A DNA stretch of 64,000 nt from Anseongella ginsenosidimutans (GCF_008033235.1 NZ_CP042432.1:3906001-3970000); one strand, 5' to 3'; numbered from the stretch's first letter, positions 19,787-31,100 are shown. The notes: a model not told the origin generated them from the letters alone. Numbers and translations are program-made.

Positions 19787-20938
19787 TTACCTCCTTCCGT
19801 ATTTGCGGAACAGCCGGAACACGCTTCCTAATGCGATCAGGATGATCAGGATACCTACCCATCCCCATAACATGGACGTTTTTACGGACACCCGGAAGGA
19901 AGCTTCGGAAGTAGCTTCCGGCGTATTGGCCCGGAGCGTGGTCACATAATCCCCCGCTATTGCTTTATTATCGGCGTTAATGGTAGCGGTCACGCTGGCT
20001 GTTTTGCCCGGTTCCAGCTGCGCAACACTTTCCGGCTCAAAAGCCACCTCCCAGTTCACGGGCGCAGAAGCGCTAAGGTCAATATCCTTGAGGGCGGAAG
20101 AACCTGTGTTCCTGACAATTAATTCAACTTTTTCATCACCGCCGGCGGTTATTTCAGTACTCAGCAAGCCGCTCGGAGTAGATAGTACCAGTTCATAGGA
20201 TCCCGTGATCACCACTTCCAGGTCAAGCGAGGCCGATGTAGTGCTGGTGGCCGCCTTCACCGGTATCTTGTAGGTGCCTGCCTTGATCTGGTCAGGGGGA
20301 TTCACTTCCACCGTGATGCTCGCAGTGGAATTCGGCGCTATATTCACAGAAGTAGCCTGTTTATAATTCGGTTTGAATACCACACCCCATCCCCGGGGCG
20401 CGTCCGCCCGCAGGGCATACAGCTGCTCGCCGGCCGTGCGGTTTCTTAATTCGGTATTAAAGGTAAAGGTGGCATCCGCCGCACCTTCCATATTTGGCTG
20501 CTCGCTGGTAAATTCCGTCTTAAAGGTACCCTGCTCGGATACCGTCACGGTAAGAGGAAGCACGTCCTGCCCCCCGGCCACCAGGTTGAAGGTATAGGTT
20601 CCCTTATCCACTTTCAGGGGAACATCCACAGTAAGGTCCAGGGTCTGTTTCTCTCCCGGCAACACGGAAAGCTGTTCCACGCTCCATCCGCCGGATTTGA
20701 GATCGTATTCCCAGCCTTCGGGAAGTTTTGACAGGGACAGGGAAGCTTTGCCGATCCCGCCGCCCTTATTAATAAGCTGAACAGCGTAATCGATCGACTC
20801 CCCCGGGGGAACCGAAATACTGGTATAAGGTGTGTAAAGAACAAGGCGCTGCGCACTGGCTGGCAGGCTTCCGGCAAACAACAGGCCGGTCATAAAAAAA
20901 GCAACGAAAAATTTGTACGGTCTTGTACAGATCAACAT
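19787..20938 (-). CDS. NEW3-domain (COG1470-like) exported membrane-anchored protein
   Basis: A 383-residue protein with a signal peptide (about 1-29, ending in PASAQ). Two or three Ig-like beta domains follow, including PPGESIDYAVQLINKGG, VPLKVDKGTYTFNLVAGG, NPPDQIKAGTYKIPVKA and VELIVRNTGSSALKDIDL. A single C-terminal helix (LWGWVGILIILIALGSVFRLF) ends in RKYGRR. The pattern fits the NEW3 domain found beside ABC transporters. It is probably an extracytoplasmic partner of the exporter. The start has GGAGG eight bases before the ATG, a strong ribosome site that is rare in Bacteroidota. Its exact role is not known. Confidence 0.75.
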   Translation of the reverse strand: MLICTRPYKFFVAFFMTGLLFAGSLPASAQRLVLYTPYTSISVPPGESIDYAVQLINKGGGIGKASLSLSKLPEGWEYDLKSGGWSVEQLSVLPGEKQTLDLTVDVPLKVDKGTYTFNLVAGGQDVLPLTVTVSEQGTFKTEFTSEQPNMEGAADATFTFNTELRNRTAGEQLYALRADAPRGWGVVFKPNYKQATSVNIAPNSTASITVEVNPPDQIKAGTYKIPVKAATSTTSASLDLEVVITGSYELVLSTPSGLLSTEITAGGDEKVELIVRNTGSSALKDIDLSASAPVNWEVAFEPESVAQLEPGKTASVTATINADNKAIAGDYVTTLRANTPEATSEASFRVSVKTSMLWGWVGILIILIALGSVFRLFRKYGRR

Positions 20939-21227
20939 GAAGAATTCCTCCTTTTTTTTTAGTTAAAAAAACCAGTGGGTGGCAAATACAAGCAACACGT
21001 CACCAGAGAACGAATTAATCTGTTTTCAGCACAAAGGGATTGAAGTAATCGCTTATGTCATGCCCGACCCCTAACGGGAGGGTTAACATAGGATCTGGTT
21101 TCAGCAGGCCTAAGTTATAAATGCCATCCGGAAATTCAAAGAGACCGGGCAAAAAACATAAGTGTTCAGGCTTAACAGAACACCAGGCCCGGACCTCAGC
21201 GCATTCTTTTCGTTAATGTTGGGATCA

Positions 21228-22337
21228 CTAAGGAAAGATCGTGGTAAACAAGTACACAGCCAGGATCACCAGCAATACGATACCCTGCAGGATATTCGTG
21301 CGTCCGGCATTAAATGATATACTTATCGTAAATAATGAAAGCAGCAAAAGCGCCGTGGATTTCGTATCAAGGCCAAGAGTAATTGTATACCCGGTAAAAT
21401 AGGCCAGGATAGCTACTGCGGGAATAGTAAGCCCGATACTCGCCAGTGCAGAACCCAGGGCCAGGTTCAGGCTGGTTTGCAGCCGGTTTTTTCGTGCTGC
21501 CTTGATCGCCGCCAGCCCCTCAGGCAGTAAAATGACCGCTGCGATAATGATGCCCACGAGGCTCTGAGGAGCATTCAAGCTGTAAACAGCCGCCTCAATG
21601 GCAGGAGATAGTTTTTTTGAAAGCATTACCACCACCACCAGGGCTACCAGCAGAAAAATGAGGCTGCTAATCGCCGTGGCGACGGAAGGAGGTTCCATAT
21701 GTGCTTCCTGATCGCCCGGATCTTTATCCTCGGGAAGAAAATAATCCCGGTGACGAACTGTCTGCGCCGCGACAAAACTGCCGTATAATACCAGGGACAC
21801 CGCTGCGATGAACAGCAGCTGCCCCGTTGAATAATAAGGCCCCGGCGTGGTGGTCGTATAATTGGGCAGCACCAATGTCAGGATAGAAATAGCTGCGAGA
21901 GTGATCAGCGATGCGCTGACCCCTTTTTGAACGAATAACTGTTCCTTAAAACGGTAGCCGCCCAGGAGCAGGCACAAGCCAATTATGCCTGTAAGAATGA
22001 TCATAATCGCGGCGAAAACGGTATCTCTTGCCAGGGCGGACCCCTCCGCTCCTTCCGACAGCATGATGGAGACGATCAGCGAAACCTCAATAATGGTAAT
22101 GGCCAGCGCCAGGATAAGCGTTCCGAAAGGCTCGCCAACTTTATGCGCTACCACTTCTGCATGATGCACGGCAGCCAGTACGGCGCAAATAAGCAGCCCG
22201 CCCATGACCGCCATAAAGATCCCGCCTTCAAAATTTCCGGAAACAACCAATAAAGCGAGGCCAAGGCATGGGAAAACTACGGTCCATAAGGGCAGGGCGA
22301 TCCTTAATCGCTTATTTAAAAAATATTCATGCGCCAT
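21228..22337 (-). CDS. Ca2+/H+ antiporter, ChaA type
   Basis: From the ATG at 22337 the protein has 369 residues and about 11 membrane segments. It holds the two acidic exchange motifs of the Ca2+:cation antiporter family: KVGEPFGTLILALAITIIEVSLI in the first half and LLPEGLAAIKAARKNRLQTSLNLALGSALASIGLTIP in the second. ChaA proteins exchange Na+, K+ or Ca2+ for protons across the inner membrane. It is separated by about 60 bp from the glycosidase upstream on the same strand and 289 bp from the ABC operon downstream. Confidence 0.88.
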   Translation of the reverse strand: MAHEYFLNKRLRIALPLWTVVFPCLGLALLVVSGNFEGGIFMAVMGGLLICAVLAAVHHAEVVAHKVGEPFGTLILALAITIIEVSLIVSIMLSEGAEGSALARDTVFAAIMIILTGIIGLCLLLGGYRFKEQLFVQKGVSASLITLAAISILTLVLPNYTTTTPGPYYSTGQLLFIAAVSLVLYGSFVAAQTVRHRDYFLPEDKDPGDQEAHMEPPSVATAISSLIFLLVALVVVVMLSKKLSPAIEAAVYSLNAPQSLVGIIIAAVILLPEGLAAIKAARKNRLQTSLNLALGSALASIGLTIPAVAILAYFTGYTITLGLDTKSTALLLLSLFTISISFNAGRTNILQGIVLLVILAVYLFTTIFP

Positions 22338-22400
22338 CAATCGGGGGTTTGATGCCTAAAATAAGAATTTTATTGGACGGTGAGGCTCCCCGCTTCCGCC

Positions 22401-23731
22401 TCACATGCCTTTTAATACAATGTAAGGGCAGCTGACCGTCGTCAGGTAAACCGGTCCGCGGGTATAGCCTGAAGGGGAAAAACATTCGTAGGGAGCGTTG
22501 AAGCCCCTTCCCTTCCTGAAATCGTTTTTCCTTAATTCGGCGATGTATTCCTTTATTAGCTGTTTTGCAAGTTCCCGGTCCACCCTGGAAATGGCATAGC
22601 TTACCCAGCCGGAAGGCGTTCCCCAATAAGCCCCGTTCTGATAGGTATTCTTGGGAACGATCGCATTTTCCCATGCTGTCTGCCCGTTGAAGTCGTCTGT
22701 GGTGGGTACATGGCGGATGCTTCCTTTATAAGCCAGCGAGCCCTCTTTGTAAAGTTTTGCCAGGTGGCGGCACGCGCTTTCCATTTGTTCACCTTCCAGG
22801 ATGCCCAGGTAAACGGCCAGGGCGGTTGCCCATACGTCGGGCTGGCCGCTGGTTCCGGTCGAGGCCAGCAGCATTCCCTGTTCATTCCGGAACAATCCGG
22901 GCAAGGCTTTTTTTATGGCCGCGGCTATTTCCCGATAGGCCCTGGCCTTTCCCTGGTTCCGCAGCTTTTCAAAAAGCGCGGAGAGCTGCATTGCCGCCCG
23001 GTATTTCAGAATGGAGGGGTAAACAAGATCACCGGTAATTCTTACAGCATCCCTGAAGCCGAAGTCCACCCCCCTGAAGCCCATCGTGGTGTACACAATA
23101 TGGTTATCGCTCCTGGCCGGAGGAACTTTAAACGCGATCTCCAGGCGGTCGATGAGGCTGAAACCGTCTATTTCTTTCTCCAGGATCTTTTTATCCGAGG
23201 TTTGTTGCACATAGTAATGAGCCATATGTATAAAGTAGAACTGATCCCCGTAAGGAGGGAACTTCCCGAATTCCTCCACTCCCTGAGCTTCATAGTCGTA
23301 GGTACCGGGAAAGTAAATCGGCAGGAGGTCATCTACCCTGATATGGTCTGCGATAGCTCCAAAAGGCACCATGCTTCCCCTTTGGTTATCCAGGCCTGGT
23401 CGCATTGGGTGGATGCGGTGAGCAGCAGCATATGTTTTTGCTCTTCTTCGCTGATCAGGCCGCTTTCCAGGGTCATTGCATAATCCCTTATCCAGAAAGA
23501 GGGGTACGTTTCCCGGCCCCCGGGCCTTACCAGTATTCCTCCCGTATTATTTTTTCCAAAGGGGGCGGGAAGCGCCTGGCCCGGCAAGATGCGCGAGCTG
23601 TCCAGGACCGCCCTGGTGATACCTTCCAGGAATTCAAAATCGGACCCGTCAATAATACTGTGTTTATCCTGCCCCGGAACAAGCACAGGCGATAAAAGGC
23701 CGAAAAGCAAAAAAATATTAAACCTTCTCAT
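22401..23731 (-). CDS. putative (alpha/alpha)6-barrel glycoside hydrolase, frameshifted as read
   Basis: The first frame from 23731 has a signal peptide (FLLFGLLSPVLVPGQ), then NTGGILVRPGGRETYPSFWIRDYAMTLESG, and stops early. Adding one base at the CCCC run 23377-23380 joins it to the second frame as AWITKGGSMVPFGAIADHIRVDDLLP, giving about 443 residues. The WIRD motif and the aromatic-rich helices (YGDQFYFIHMAHYYV, NGAYWGTPSGWVSYAISRVDRELA) suggest a six-hairpin glycosidase, exported. I cannot name the GH family. It is last in the second SusC/SusD locus, so it probably trims the imported or surface-bound glycan. Confidence 0.7.
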
Positions 23732-23758
23732 TTATATATCTTAATTCGTTCAACCGGA

Positions 23759-24973
23759 TTAAAACTCTCCCCGGAAACTGACTTCCATCATATGATTGCT
23801 GAGCGATCCCGACCAGTTTTCCAAAATCTTAATGCGAATGTACCTGACCCCGGGCGTATCTTCAGGAAAAGTAAAGCTTTCTCCGGCAGCACTGTAGTCG
23901 ATGTCCTCCTGGGTCACAGAACCTAAGGGAAGGCCGGAGGGCTTGATGGATTCGCATTCAGCGAGTTTGACCCAGCCTGTAAAACTACCGTCAGGGGCAG
24001 GTTCATTGCTTCCCCATACCTCGAATCTCTTTAAATTCCCTGCGTTATAAGGCATACCTGCCCCCTGCCGTTGCCAGATCTTCATTTCACGAAGCACCGC
24101 TTTTACTCCCAGATCAAAGGTAAAATACTGGGGGAGCATCACTTCCGGCGTATGAAAGCCGCTTCCTTCCGCCGTATTGTGATCCCAGAGAAAAGGCAGC
24201 TCCCATCCCCAGGCGCTTCCAACGTCACCGGGAAGATAAACCGGGCTGAACCTTGATTTATCCAGTTCGCGGTAAGTCATCTCCGGTGCCGGAATGATTG
24301 CATAATCCGTGCGGAATGTATCAATGGCGCCGGTATCGGGCAGGTGCAATGTCCGGTAGCGAATGTCGGTGCCGGCTTTGTAAGAAGGTAAACGGGTTAA
24401 AGAAGTATCTTTAGGTACGAAAAGGTCCCGCTCCGCGCCATCGCCGGCCGTGTAAAGGACTTCCACGCCCGCTTCCAGCCCTTCGGACTCATGCCATTTT
24501 ATACTTGCAAAACCCGATCCGGCTATGAACTCTGTCCGTTCTACCGCCCTGTTAAGCAGGGTACTCCTGTAATTGTTACCATATGCATTTGCCTGCGCAA
24601 GAGAAGGAATAGAAACGTTGTGATCTTCATCGTAAGAAACGACGCTGAATTCATAAGTACCTTCTTCCAGATCGGAAATAGTCACGCTGTTGGTGTCCGG
24701 AACATTGAGGTTGCCGGCATGTGTTGCAGGTACGCGGACCGAATCATTCCCCTGGTTCCAGAATACATTGAAGTAGACGATCCTGGGATCTGTAGTGAGC
24801 CAGGTAAGCAATACCCGTTTTTCTCCCGGGTAAGCCCTGATCGAATCCGCCCTGGCAGGATAAATGATCTCGCCGTTAGACATATAATCTTTATATTCTT
24901 CGGATTTACTGCAGGCGGCGAGAATAACCAGCGCCATAGCCATACAGAGGTTCCATGTATATTGCGTTTTCAT
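23759..24973 (-). CDS. DUF4998/DUF5000-like surface lipoprotein
   Basis: A 404-residue lipoprotein; the signal ends in ILAAC with Cys21. Residues about 30-230 hold two Ig-like or fibronectin-like parts (IRAYPGEKRVLLTWLTTDPRIVYFNVFW, GFASIKWHESEGLEAGVEVLY). The last 150 residues resemble a discoidin-like carbohydrate-binding fold (YFTFDLGVKAVLREMKIWQRQG, FEVWGSNEPAPDG, VRYIRIKIL). That end is clearly paralogous to the next upstream lipoprotein. Such proteins are often the surface glycan-binding members of SusC/SusD loci. No catalytic motif is seen. Confidence 0.78.
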   Translation of the reverse strand: MKTQYTWNLCMAMALVILAACSKSEEYKDYMSNGEIIYPARADSIRAYPGEKRVLLTWLTTDPRIVYFNVFWNQGNDSVRVPATHAGNLNVPDTNSVTISDLEEGTYEFSVVSYDEDHNVSIPSLAQANAYGNNYRSTLLNRAVERTEFIAGSGFASIKWHESEGLEAGVEVLYTAGDGAERDLFVPKDTSLTRLPSYKAGTDIRYRTLHLPDTGAIDTFRTDYAIIPAPEMTYRELDKSRFSPVYLPGDVGSAWGWELPFLWDHNTAEGSGFHTPEVMLPQYFTFDLGVKAVLREMKIWQRQGAGMPYNAGNLKRFEVWGSNEPAPDGSFTGWVKLAECESIKPSGLPLGSVTQEDIDYSAAGESFTFPEDTPGVRYIRIKILENWSGSLSNHMMEVSFRGEF

Positions 24974-24992
24974 TTGATTATTTTTTAAACAA

Positions 24993-26180
24993 TTATTTTG
25001 CTTCGGCGCCCCAGAAAGCGACCTGCATAATATAGAAGCTTTCCGCCCCGCTCCAGGTCTCGAGTACTTTGATCCGGATATATTTCACGGCCGGAGTTCC
25101 CGCCGGGAATACAAATTCCTCTCCGGCCCCTACCAGCGCCAGGTCTTCCGTGGAATTTTCACCCATGGGCAAGCCGGAAGGTTTCACCGATTCTCCTTCC
25201 AGTAATTTTGTCCAGCCCTCCCAGCTTCCGTCCGAGGCAGGTTCATTGCTTCCCCATATCTCAAACTTTTTAATATTTCGGTCGGTAAACGCTACCCAGC
25301 TTCCCCTTTGCCAGAACCTGAACCTGCTAAGCTTCGCTTTTACGCCAAGGCTGAATGTGAACCATTGCGGCCATTCCCCCGGAGCCGTGTGAAAACCCGG
25401 CTTATCCACGTTGGTGTTATTGACGATAATCCCGTCCCAGATATTGGGCATAACCCAGCCCCAGGCCGGGGCCTGATCCGTAGGAAGGACATATTCGCGA
25501 AACTGTGTACGGTCCAGCTGCTTTTCAAAGATGGGTTTCAACTCCTTTACCAAGGTATCTGACCTGTTATCCCAGCGATCCTTTACGTAAACTGCGAATT
25601 CCCTGCTGAGAGTGTCATAGCCCCGGACCGAAAAATAGCCGGCCGGCTTTTGCGTGTAGTAAATATCGGCCGTCTGCCAGTCGCCCGCCTTGTCCTTTGT
25701 CAGCATAATGATATTCAGCTCCCCTTCCGCGGAATTTTCGAAGCTCACGGTAGCTCCGCCGAAATCTGCATTAAGATCCAGGGAGGCGTAGGCTTCCATT
25801 ACAGGAGGCATCAGCGGCTTTACCTTTATATGGACAGGTTCAGATACCTTTTCGCTACGACTTACCGCATAAATATTCACGTTGTATGCTGTCGTATCGC
25901 CGAATCCCTGTATTTCCATGTAATTCTGGTAAAAGGAGGCCTTGGTTTCCCTTATCTCCCCGTTAATTTCAACTTCAGCCTTTACATAAAGAAGATTTTT
26001 ATCGGCAGGAAGCTTATAGGTCAGCTTCACGGCTCCCGGAAGCGGCTCCACGGTGATATTGGAAACAGGCCCCGGGGCCGGCGTCCCGGCGTCAAAGGGG
26101 CCGATGGCGTTTTCTTTACAAGCTGTCAAAAAAAGACAGCAGCCCAGGAAAACCGGAAGAAAGTATTTTTGCATGTTCAT
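24993..26180 (-). CDS. DUF4959/DUF5000-type surface lipoprotein
   Basis: From the ATG at 26180 the protein has 395 residues, with a lipoprotein signal ending in FLTAC (Cys21). The N-terminal beta-rich part has VSNITVEPLPGAVKLTYKLPADKNLLYVKAEV, a middle Ig-like domain follows, and the C-terminal discoidin-like domain has FTFSLGVKAKLSRFRFWQRG, KFEIWGSNEPASDG and VKYIRIKVLETWSG. This order is the DUF4959-DUF5126-DUF5000 layout of Bacteroidota polysaccharide loci. It likely binds glycan at the cell surface with SusD. It lies between SusD (28 bp upstream) and its paralogue (20 bp downstream). Confidence 0.85.
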   Translation of the reverse strand: MNMQKYFLPVFLGCCLFLTACKENAIGPFDAGTPAPGPVSNITVEPLPGAVKLTYKLPADKNLLYVKAEVEINGEIRETKASFYQNYMEIQGFGDTTAYNVNIYAVSRSEKVSEPVHIKVKPLMPPVMEAYASLDLNADFGGATVSFENSAEGELNIIMLTKDKAGDWQTADIYYTQKPAGYFSVRGYDTLSREFAVYVKDRWDNRSDTLVKELKPIFEKQLDRTQFREYVLPTDQAPAWGWVMPNIWDGIIVNNTNVDKPGFHTAPGEWPQWFTFSLGVKAKLSRFRFWQRGSWVAFTDRNIKKFEIWGSNEPASDGSWEGWTKLLEGESVKPSGLPMGENSTEDLALVGAGEEFVFPAGTPAVKYIRIKVLETWSGAESFYIMQVAFWGAEAK

Positions 26181-26207
26181 ATTAATCAAATTAATATCGG
26201 AGGTAAA

Positions 26208-28115
26208 CTACCATCCTGGATTTTGAACCAATTTTTTATTCCTTATCAGGCTTCCTTCACTGATGGGCCAGAAATATTCCTTCGTCGTAAATTGACGGGT
26301 AAACAAGGTCCTGACCCTGTAATAAAGCTCCGGCTCCTGCTGCGCAATGTCCCAACCCTGAATATTTCCGCTGAAGGCTTCCCGGGCTTTCTTCCATCGC
26401 CGGATATCCCAGTAACGGTGTCCTTCAAAAGCAAGTTCTATGAGCCGTTCCTGGTGAATAATACTTCTGAAACCCTGTTTGGTAGTATATTTTGCACTTT
26501 CCCGGGAATAGGTGGACCAGGACTCCTCTACGGATTTCAGGCCCGCCCTTTCGCGGACAAGGTTAATCCATTTATATGCTTCCGGCGAAGGGCCGGAATA
26601 TTCATTCAAGGCCTCCGCATATAGCAGGTACAGGTCCGCCAGCCTCATGACCGGCCAGGGATAGGAAACGATACTATAGCCGCCGCCATCGCCCGGCTGG
26701 AGCAAGTTCTGAAAATGCACTAATTTTTTAGGCCAGTAGCCGGTCACAGAGAATAATGAAACGGATAAACGTCCCGAATATCCTCCCGCCCTTGCATTCA
26801 GCGTCCAGGCATTATTATCGTCATATTGCCCCTGTCCGTACCAGGTTCCCCCGTCAAAGCCAAGGCTGGCGTAAAAGCGGCTCTCCCTGTCAAAATGCAG
26901 GGAAGCCGTCGGATAGCCTTCCTGCAGGTTGTATCTATCTTCTGCCGCGGCAGTTTTTATCGCGTACCTGTTTTCATAATCCCAGCTGATGTCTTCACTA
27001 ATGGGGACGCCGTTTTCCGTGTAAAACAACTCGGCGATCTTTAATGTCGGTGCAAGCAGCGACCGTGCCCCCGCGTTATTGATCTTTTCGGGATCAACCC
27101 GCGCCTGTGAAAGAGCCTGCATCGTATTGGAAAGACTGTTCGTATTTCCCCAGATGATCTCGCTGTTCCATCGTTCGGCCACGCTGTTCCGTATACTCAT
27201 CTTAGTGGCAGTGACCTCTGAAATAGGATTGGAGAGTACGGAAGGGTTAAAAACATACAGCTCCAGTCCGGCTGATTGGCAGGCTTCAATCGCCTCCTTA
27301 CAAGCATCCGCCGCTCTTTTCCACTTTTCCGGATCATAGGCCGAACTAAATAACAATTCTCCGTCCGGGTTCCCGAAAGAGGCGTAATCCGAATTGCCGT
27401 TAAAGAGGGGGCTTGCCGCTTCAACCAGGATCTTTGCTTTTACCGACAAGAGTACAAGCCGTGTAATTCTGCCATGCTCGTCGTTCTCGTTCTCAAGGAC
27501 AAGAGGAAGGTCAGGGGCCGCCTCGTCCAGCAAAGCGATCACATAATTAAAAACGGAGTCGACGGGTTCTCTTTTTACCTGCACCTCATCCACGCCGGTG
27601 GAAATATCCAGGTTCTCCCGGATGATGGGTACGGGGCCGTACATTCTGAGCAGCCAGAAATGATAATAGGCCTTCAGGAATTTCGCCTCGGCGATCCATC
27701 TTCTTTTTTCACGCTCCTGCATCCCCGGAACGGTGGCAATATTTTCCAGGAAAATATTGCAGTCACGCAATCCCTGGAACAAGGGCTGCCCTCCGTCCCG
27801 TCCTTCCCAATAATTCAATCTCGGGTTCACAATCCCCTGGTTTCCCCGCGCCAGGTACTCGAAAGGATCGTTATAATAGAACTGGGGAGTTTGCGGATAA
27901 GGCAGCCAGAACTCGTCGCCCGCGACAAATGTATTAGTGGCCGGATCGCCATGACCTGGCATATAGGAATAACAGGTAAAGAGGTACTTCTCCGCTGTCG
28001 TTCGGCTGGTAAAGGCATTTTCTATCGTTGCCACTCCATCGGGAACCACATCCAGGTATTTCCCGCAGGAGCAAAGCATCGTGGAAAGCACCGATATATA
28101 TAGAATAAATTTCAT
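26208..28115 (-). CDS. SusD/RagB family outer-membrane lipoprotein (second locus)
   Basis: A 635-residue lipoprotein with the signal MKFILYISVLSTMLCSC (Cys17). SusD blocks include NAFTSRTTAEKYLFTCYSYMP at the start, EAKFLKAYYHFWLLRMYGPVPII near residues 140-165, PVMRLADLYLLYAEALNEY and FEGHRYWDIRRWKKA near the C terminus. It is intact, unlike its counterpart in the pectin locus. It sits 10 bp after its SusC partner and is followed by two binding lipoproteins and a glycosidase. Glycan specificity cannot be read from sequence. Confidence 0.95.
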   Translation of the reverse strand: MKFILYISVLSTMLCSCGKYLDVVPDGVATIENAFTSRTTAEKYLFTCYSYMPGHGDPATNTFVAGDEFWLPYPQTPQFYYNDPFEYLARGNQGIVNPRLNYWEGRDGGQPLFQGLRDCNIFLENIATVPGMQEREKRRWIAEAKFLKAYYHFWLLRMYGPVPIIRENLDISTGVDEVQVKREPVDSVFNYVIALLDEAAPDLPLVLENENDEHGRITRLVLLSVKAKILVEAASPLFNGNSDYASFGNPDGELLFSSAYDPEKWKRAADACKEAIEACQSAGLELYVFNPSVLSNPISEVTATKMSIRNSVAERWNSEIIWGNTNSLSNTMQALSQARVDPEKINNAGARSLLAPTLKIAELFYTENGVPISEDISWDYENRYAIKTAAAEDRYNLQEGYPTASLHFDRESRFYASLGFDGGTWYGQGQYDDNNAWTLNARAGGYSGRLSVSLFSVTGYWPKKLVHFQNLLQPGDGGGYSIVSYPWPVMRLADLYLLYAEALNEYSGPSPEAYKWINLVRERAGLKSVEESWSTYSRESAKYTTKQGFRSIIHQERLIELAFEGHRYWDIRRWKKAREAFSGNIQGWDIAQQEPELYYRVRTLFTRQFTTKEYFWPISEGSLIRNKKLVQNPGW

Positions 28116-28125
28116 ATTGTTCAGA

Positions 28126-31100
28126 TTATAATGTTACGTGAACGCCCAGGTTCAGGACGCGTTGTACGGGATAGCCAAGTCCATAGCCGCCCATTTCCAC
28201 ATCCCATAACTTAAACTTGCTGATGACGAACAGGTTGGTTCCGTTCAGGTAAAACCGTGCGTTGGAAATACCGATTCTTTCCATCGCGCGCTCCGGAAGG
28301 GTGTATCCCAATTCCACGGATTTCAGCCGCAGAAAATCACCATCCCTCATAAACCAGTTGCTGCGCTGCACATTGTTTTCATTGACCGTGGGGCTCAGCC
28401 TGGGCCATAAGGCATAACTGTTCCGGTTTTCCTCCGACCAATAACTATCCGCGTATGCTTTCAGCAGTTGCGTTTCATTATTAAAGGGGGAAGTAGCTTC
28501 CGCATCTATCCAGAAGGAAGAGCGGGCGGAACCCTGGAAGAAACAGGACAGGTCAAAGCGCTTAAAGCCGGTGGAAAAGCCGAAGCCATAAATAATCTCC
28601 GGGTCAGTTGGATGCCCCATTGCCACCTGGTCGCGCTCGGTGATCTGACCGTCACCATTGACATCGCGGTATTTGATATCCCCTCCGCCGTAGGTTCCGA
28701 AATTCTGCCTGGGTGAATTAAACGTTTCCTCGTCATCCACAAACAGGCGTTCGGCAATATATCCCCAGTACTGAGACAGGGGATAACCTACCCGGGACCT
28801 ATAGGCTTCCTCGTATTGCGGCTCTTCATAGACTTTGAACTCGCTGGCCGCCAGCGTAAAGTTGCCGCGTACCTTCAGCCAGAAATCATCCCGGAAGAAG
28901 TTTGAATACGTGAAAGACCCGTCAATGCCCTGGGAAGCGGCCTCACCTACATTTGCGCGTACGACTGCCGAGAGCCCCATGGTTTCCGGGATGGACTCCC
29001 TGTCCATCAGGATATTGGACCTGTATTCATGGAAGTAGTCGGCTTCCAGGGTAAACTTGTCCTTAATTTCAAGTTCTATCCCGATATTGGTCTTTTTCGC
29101 CTCCTCCCAGGTGATATTCCGGTTTGAATACCGGGAAACATCCACCCCGGTCCGGTGATAGCCATTCAAGGTACCAAAGGTGGCATCCCTGTCCGCGGAT
29201 TCCATGTCAACGTTTGAGAGATAGAAGAAGCGGTCGTATTCGCTTCCGATTGCATCGTTCCCTACCAAACCATAGGTTGCCCGGATCTTCAGCAGCGAGA
29301 TCACCGGCCGCACAGGCTCCCAGAATTTTTCATTGGAAATATTCCAGGCCACTCCCGCAGAAGGGAAAAACCCGAAACGCTGCGATTTATGAAAACGCTC
29401 CGAGCCGTTATACCCGAAATTAAATTCGGCATAGTACCTGCTGTCATAAGAATAGGTAGCCCGCCCGGATATCCCGGCGTTCCGGAAAGGCAGCGACCGC
29501 TGTAAATCCCCGGCGTTTCCGGAAAGCCGGTTGCGGATGATCCCGATCAGCATAGCGCTGAGATCGTGCTTTTCGGTAAACAGCCGCTGGTAAGTGAGAG
29601 AAGCCTGAAGGTAGGTCGTTGATTCGATATCCTTGGCTCCTCCAACCCAGTCGAGGTATTCTTCCCCTTCCGTTTCATTTAAGCCGGCCAGCTGATAGGA
29701 ATCCGTAAAGCGGTCGTAGCCTCCGATCGTATAATAAAAAGGCACGTACTGCCGCGTTACATCAAAATAAGAATACCTGGAAGTATTGAAGATAGCGCCG
29801 CCCTTTAATCCCTTTGCGATAAAAGAAAAGTCCTGTTCCACTTCAAACTGGGCATGAAGCTGCGATCTTGAATATTCCTTATAGCCTTTCACCAGGTTCG
29901 CATAAGGATTTACGTAGTTTGCATCCGTCCCAAAATTGCCAAACAGGACATGCTCTATATGGCTGTGCGCCTCATCCGCCTCATAAAAGGCAGGAAAAAG
30001 AACAGGGTTAGTATGCATCACCTGGTGATAGACATCACTCCCGCCGTTAATAGGCCCGATGTAATCGTCAAAATTGCCGGAAAGGCGTACCACCACTTCC
30101 GTGGTTTTGGTCATATCTATATTGATATTCGACCTTAAACCGTATGTTTTCAGGTTTACATTGCTGTTAAAATTATTCCGGCCGTCTACTTTCAGCACGC
30201 CGTTATCCTGGTTAAACGTTCCGGCCAGGTAATAACGGGCAACTTTTCCACCTCCGCTTGCGTTCATATTGAATCGCTGGTTGAGCGTGTAATCTTTAAA
30301 AAGCGCATCCTGCCAATCTGTAGCCGGGTACACATAGGGATTCCCGCCGGCAGCCGTCCTGTCTATTTTACTCTGTAAATAAGGCTGGGGAGCCAGCGCA
30401 TTCCTGGTCAGTACGGCTTCGTTCCCCATTTCCATATAGGTGATCGGATCTGCAAGTTCAATATTCCGTGTGGGGGCGGAAATCGAATTTTCCAAACGCA
30501 TTGATATGCTTATTTTCCCTTCCTTTCCCTCCTTGGTCGTTATCAGGATAACACCGTTGGCTCCCCTGGCTCCATACAAGGAAGTGGCGGTTGCATCTTT
30601 CAATATGGAAAAACTGGCAATATTATCCGGCTGAAGACGCGCAAGTTCTGTGGAACTTACTTCAATCCCGTCGATAAGTATCAGCGGATCCTTTTTATAC
30701 CCGAAAGTAGTTACTCCGCGAATAAAAAAGTCGGCATTGTCGGCCCCGGGCTCCCCGCTGCGCTGGTAGGCGATCATGCCCGATATTTGCCCGGCCAGCG
30801 CCGTGGTGAGGTTACTGGACGGGATTTTGAGATCGGAAGGATTCACCGTAGTGACCGCACCTATCACATCCTCTTTCTTTTGTTCTCCAAACGCGACCAC
30901 CACCACTTCCTCAAGCGCAGCAGTATTTATTTTTAACTGCACCTGCAGCTCCGGCCTGCCCATTACCGGCACTTCAAGCGTGGTATATCCGATCAATTCG
31001 AACAGCAGGGTGGCATTCTTATCGGGAATCTCAAGAATGAACTTGCCGTTCTGATCAGTAGCCGTGCCAATATTGGGGCTACCTTTTACTGAAATGGCTA

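Noticed and set aside
21015-21212. A 66-codon open minus-strand frame ending LGVGHDISDYFNPFVLKTD in the gap before the NEW3 gene
   Set aside because: It looks protein-like but has no start codon near its beginning and no match I recognise; a chance frame of this length is plausible.
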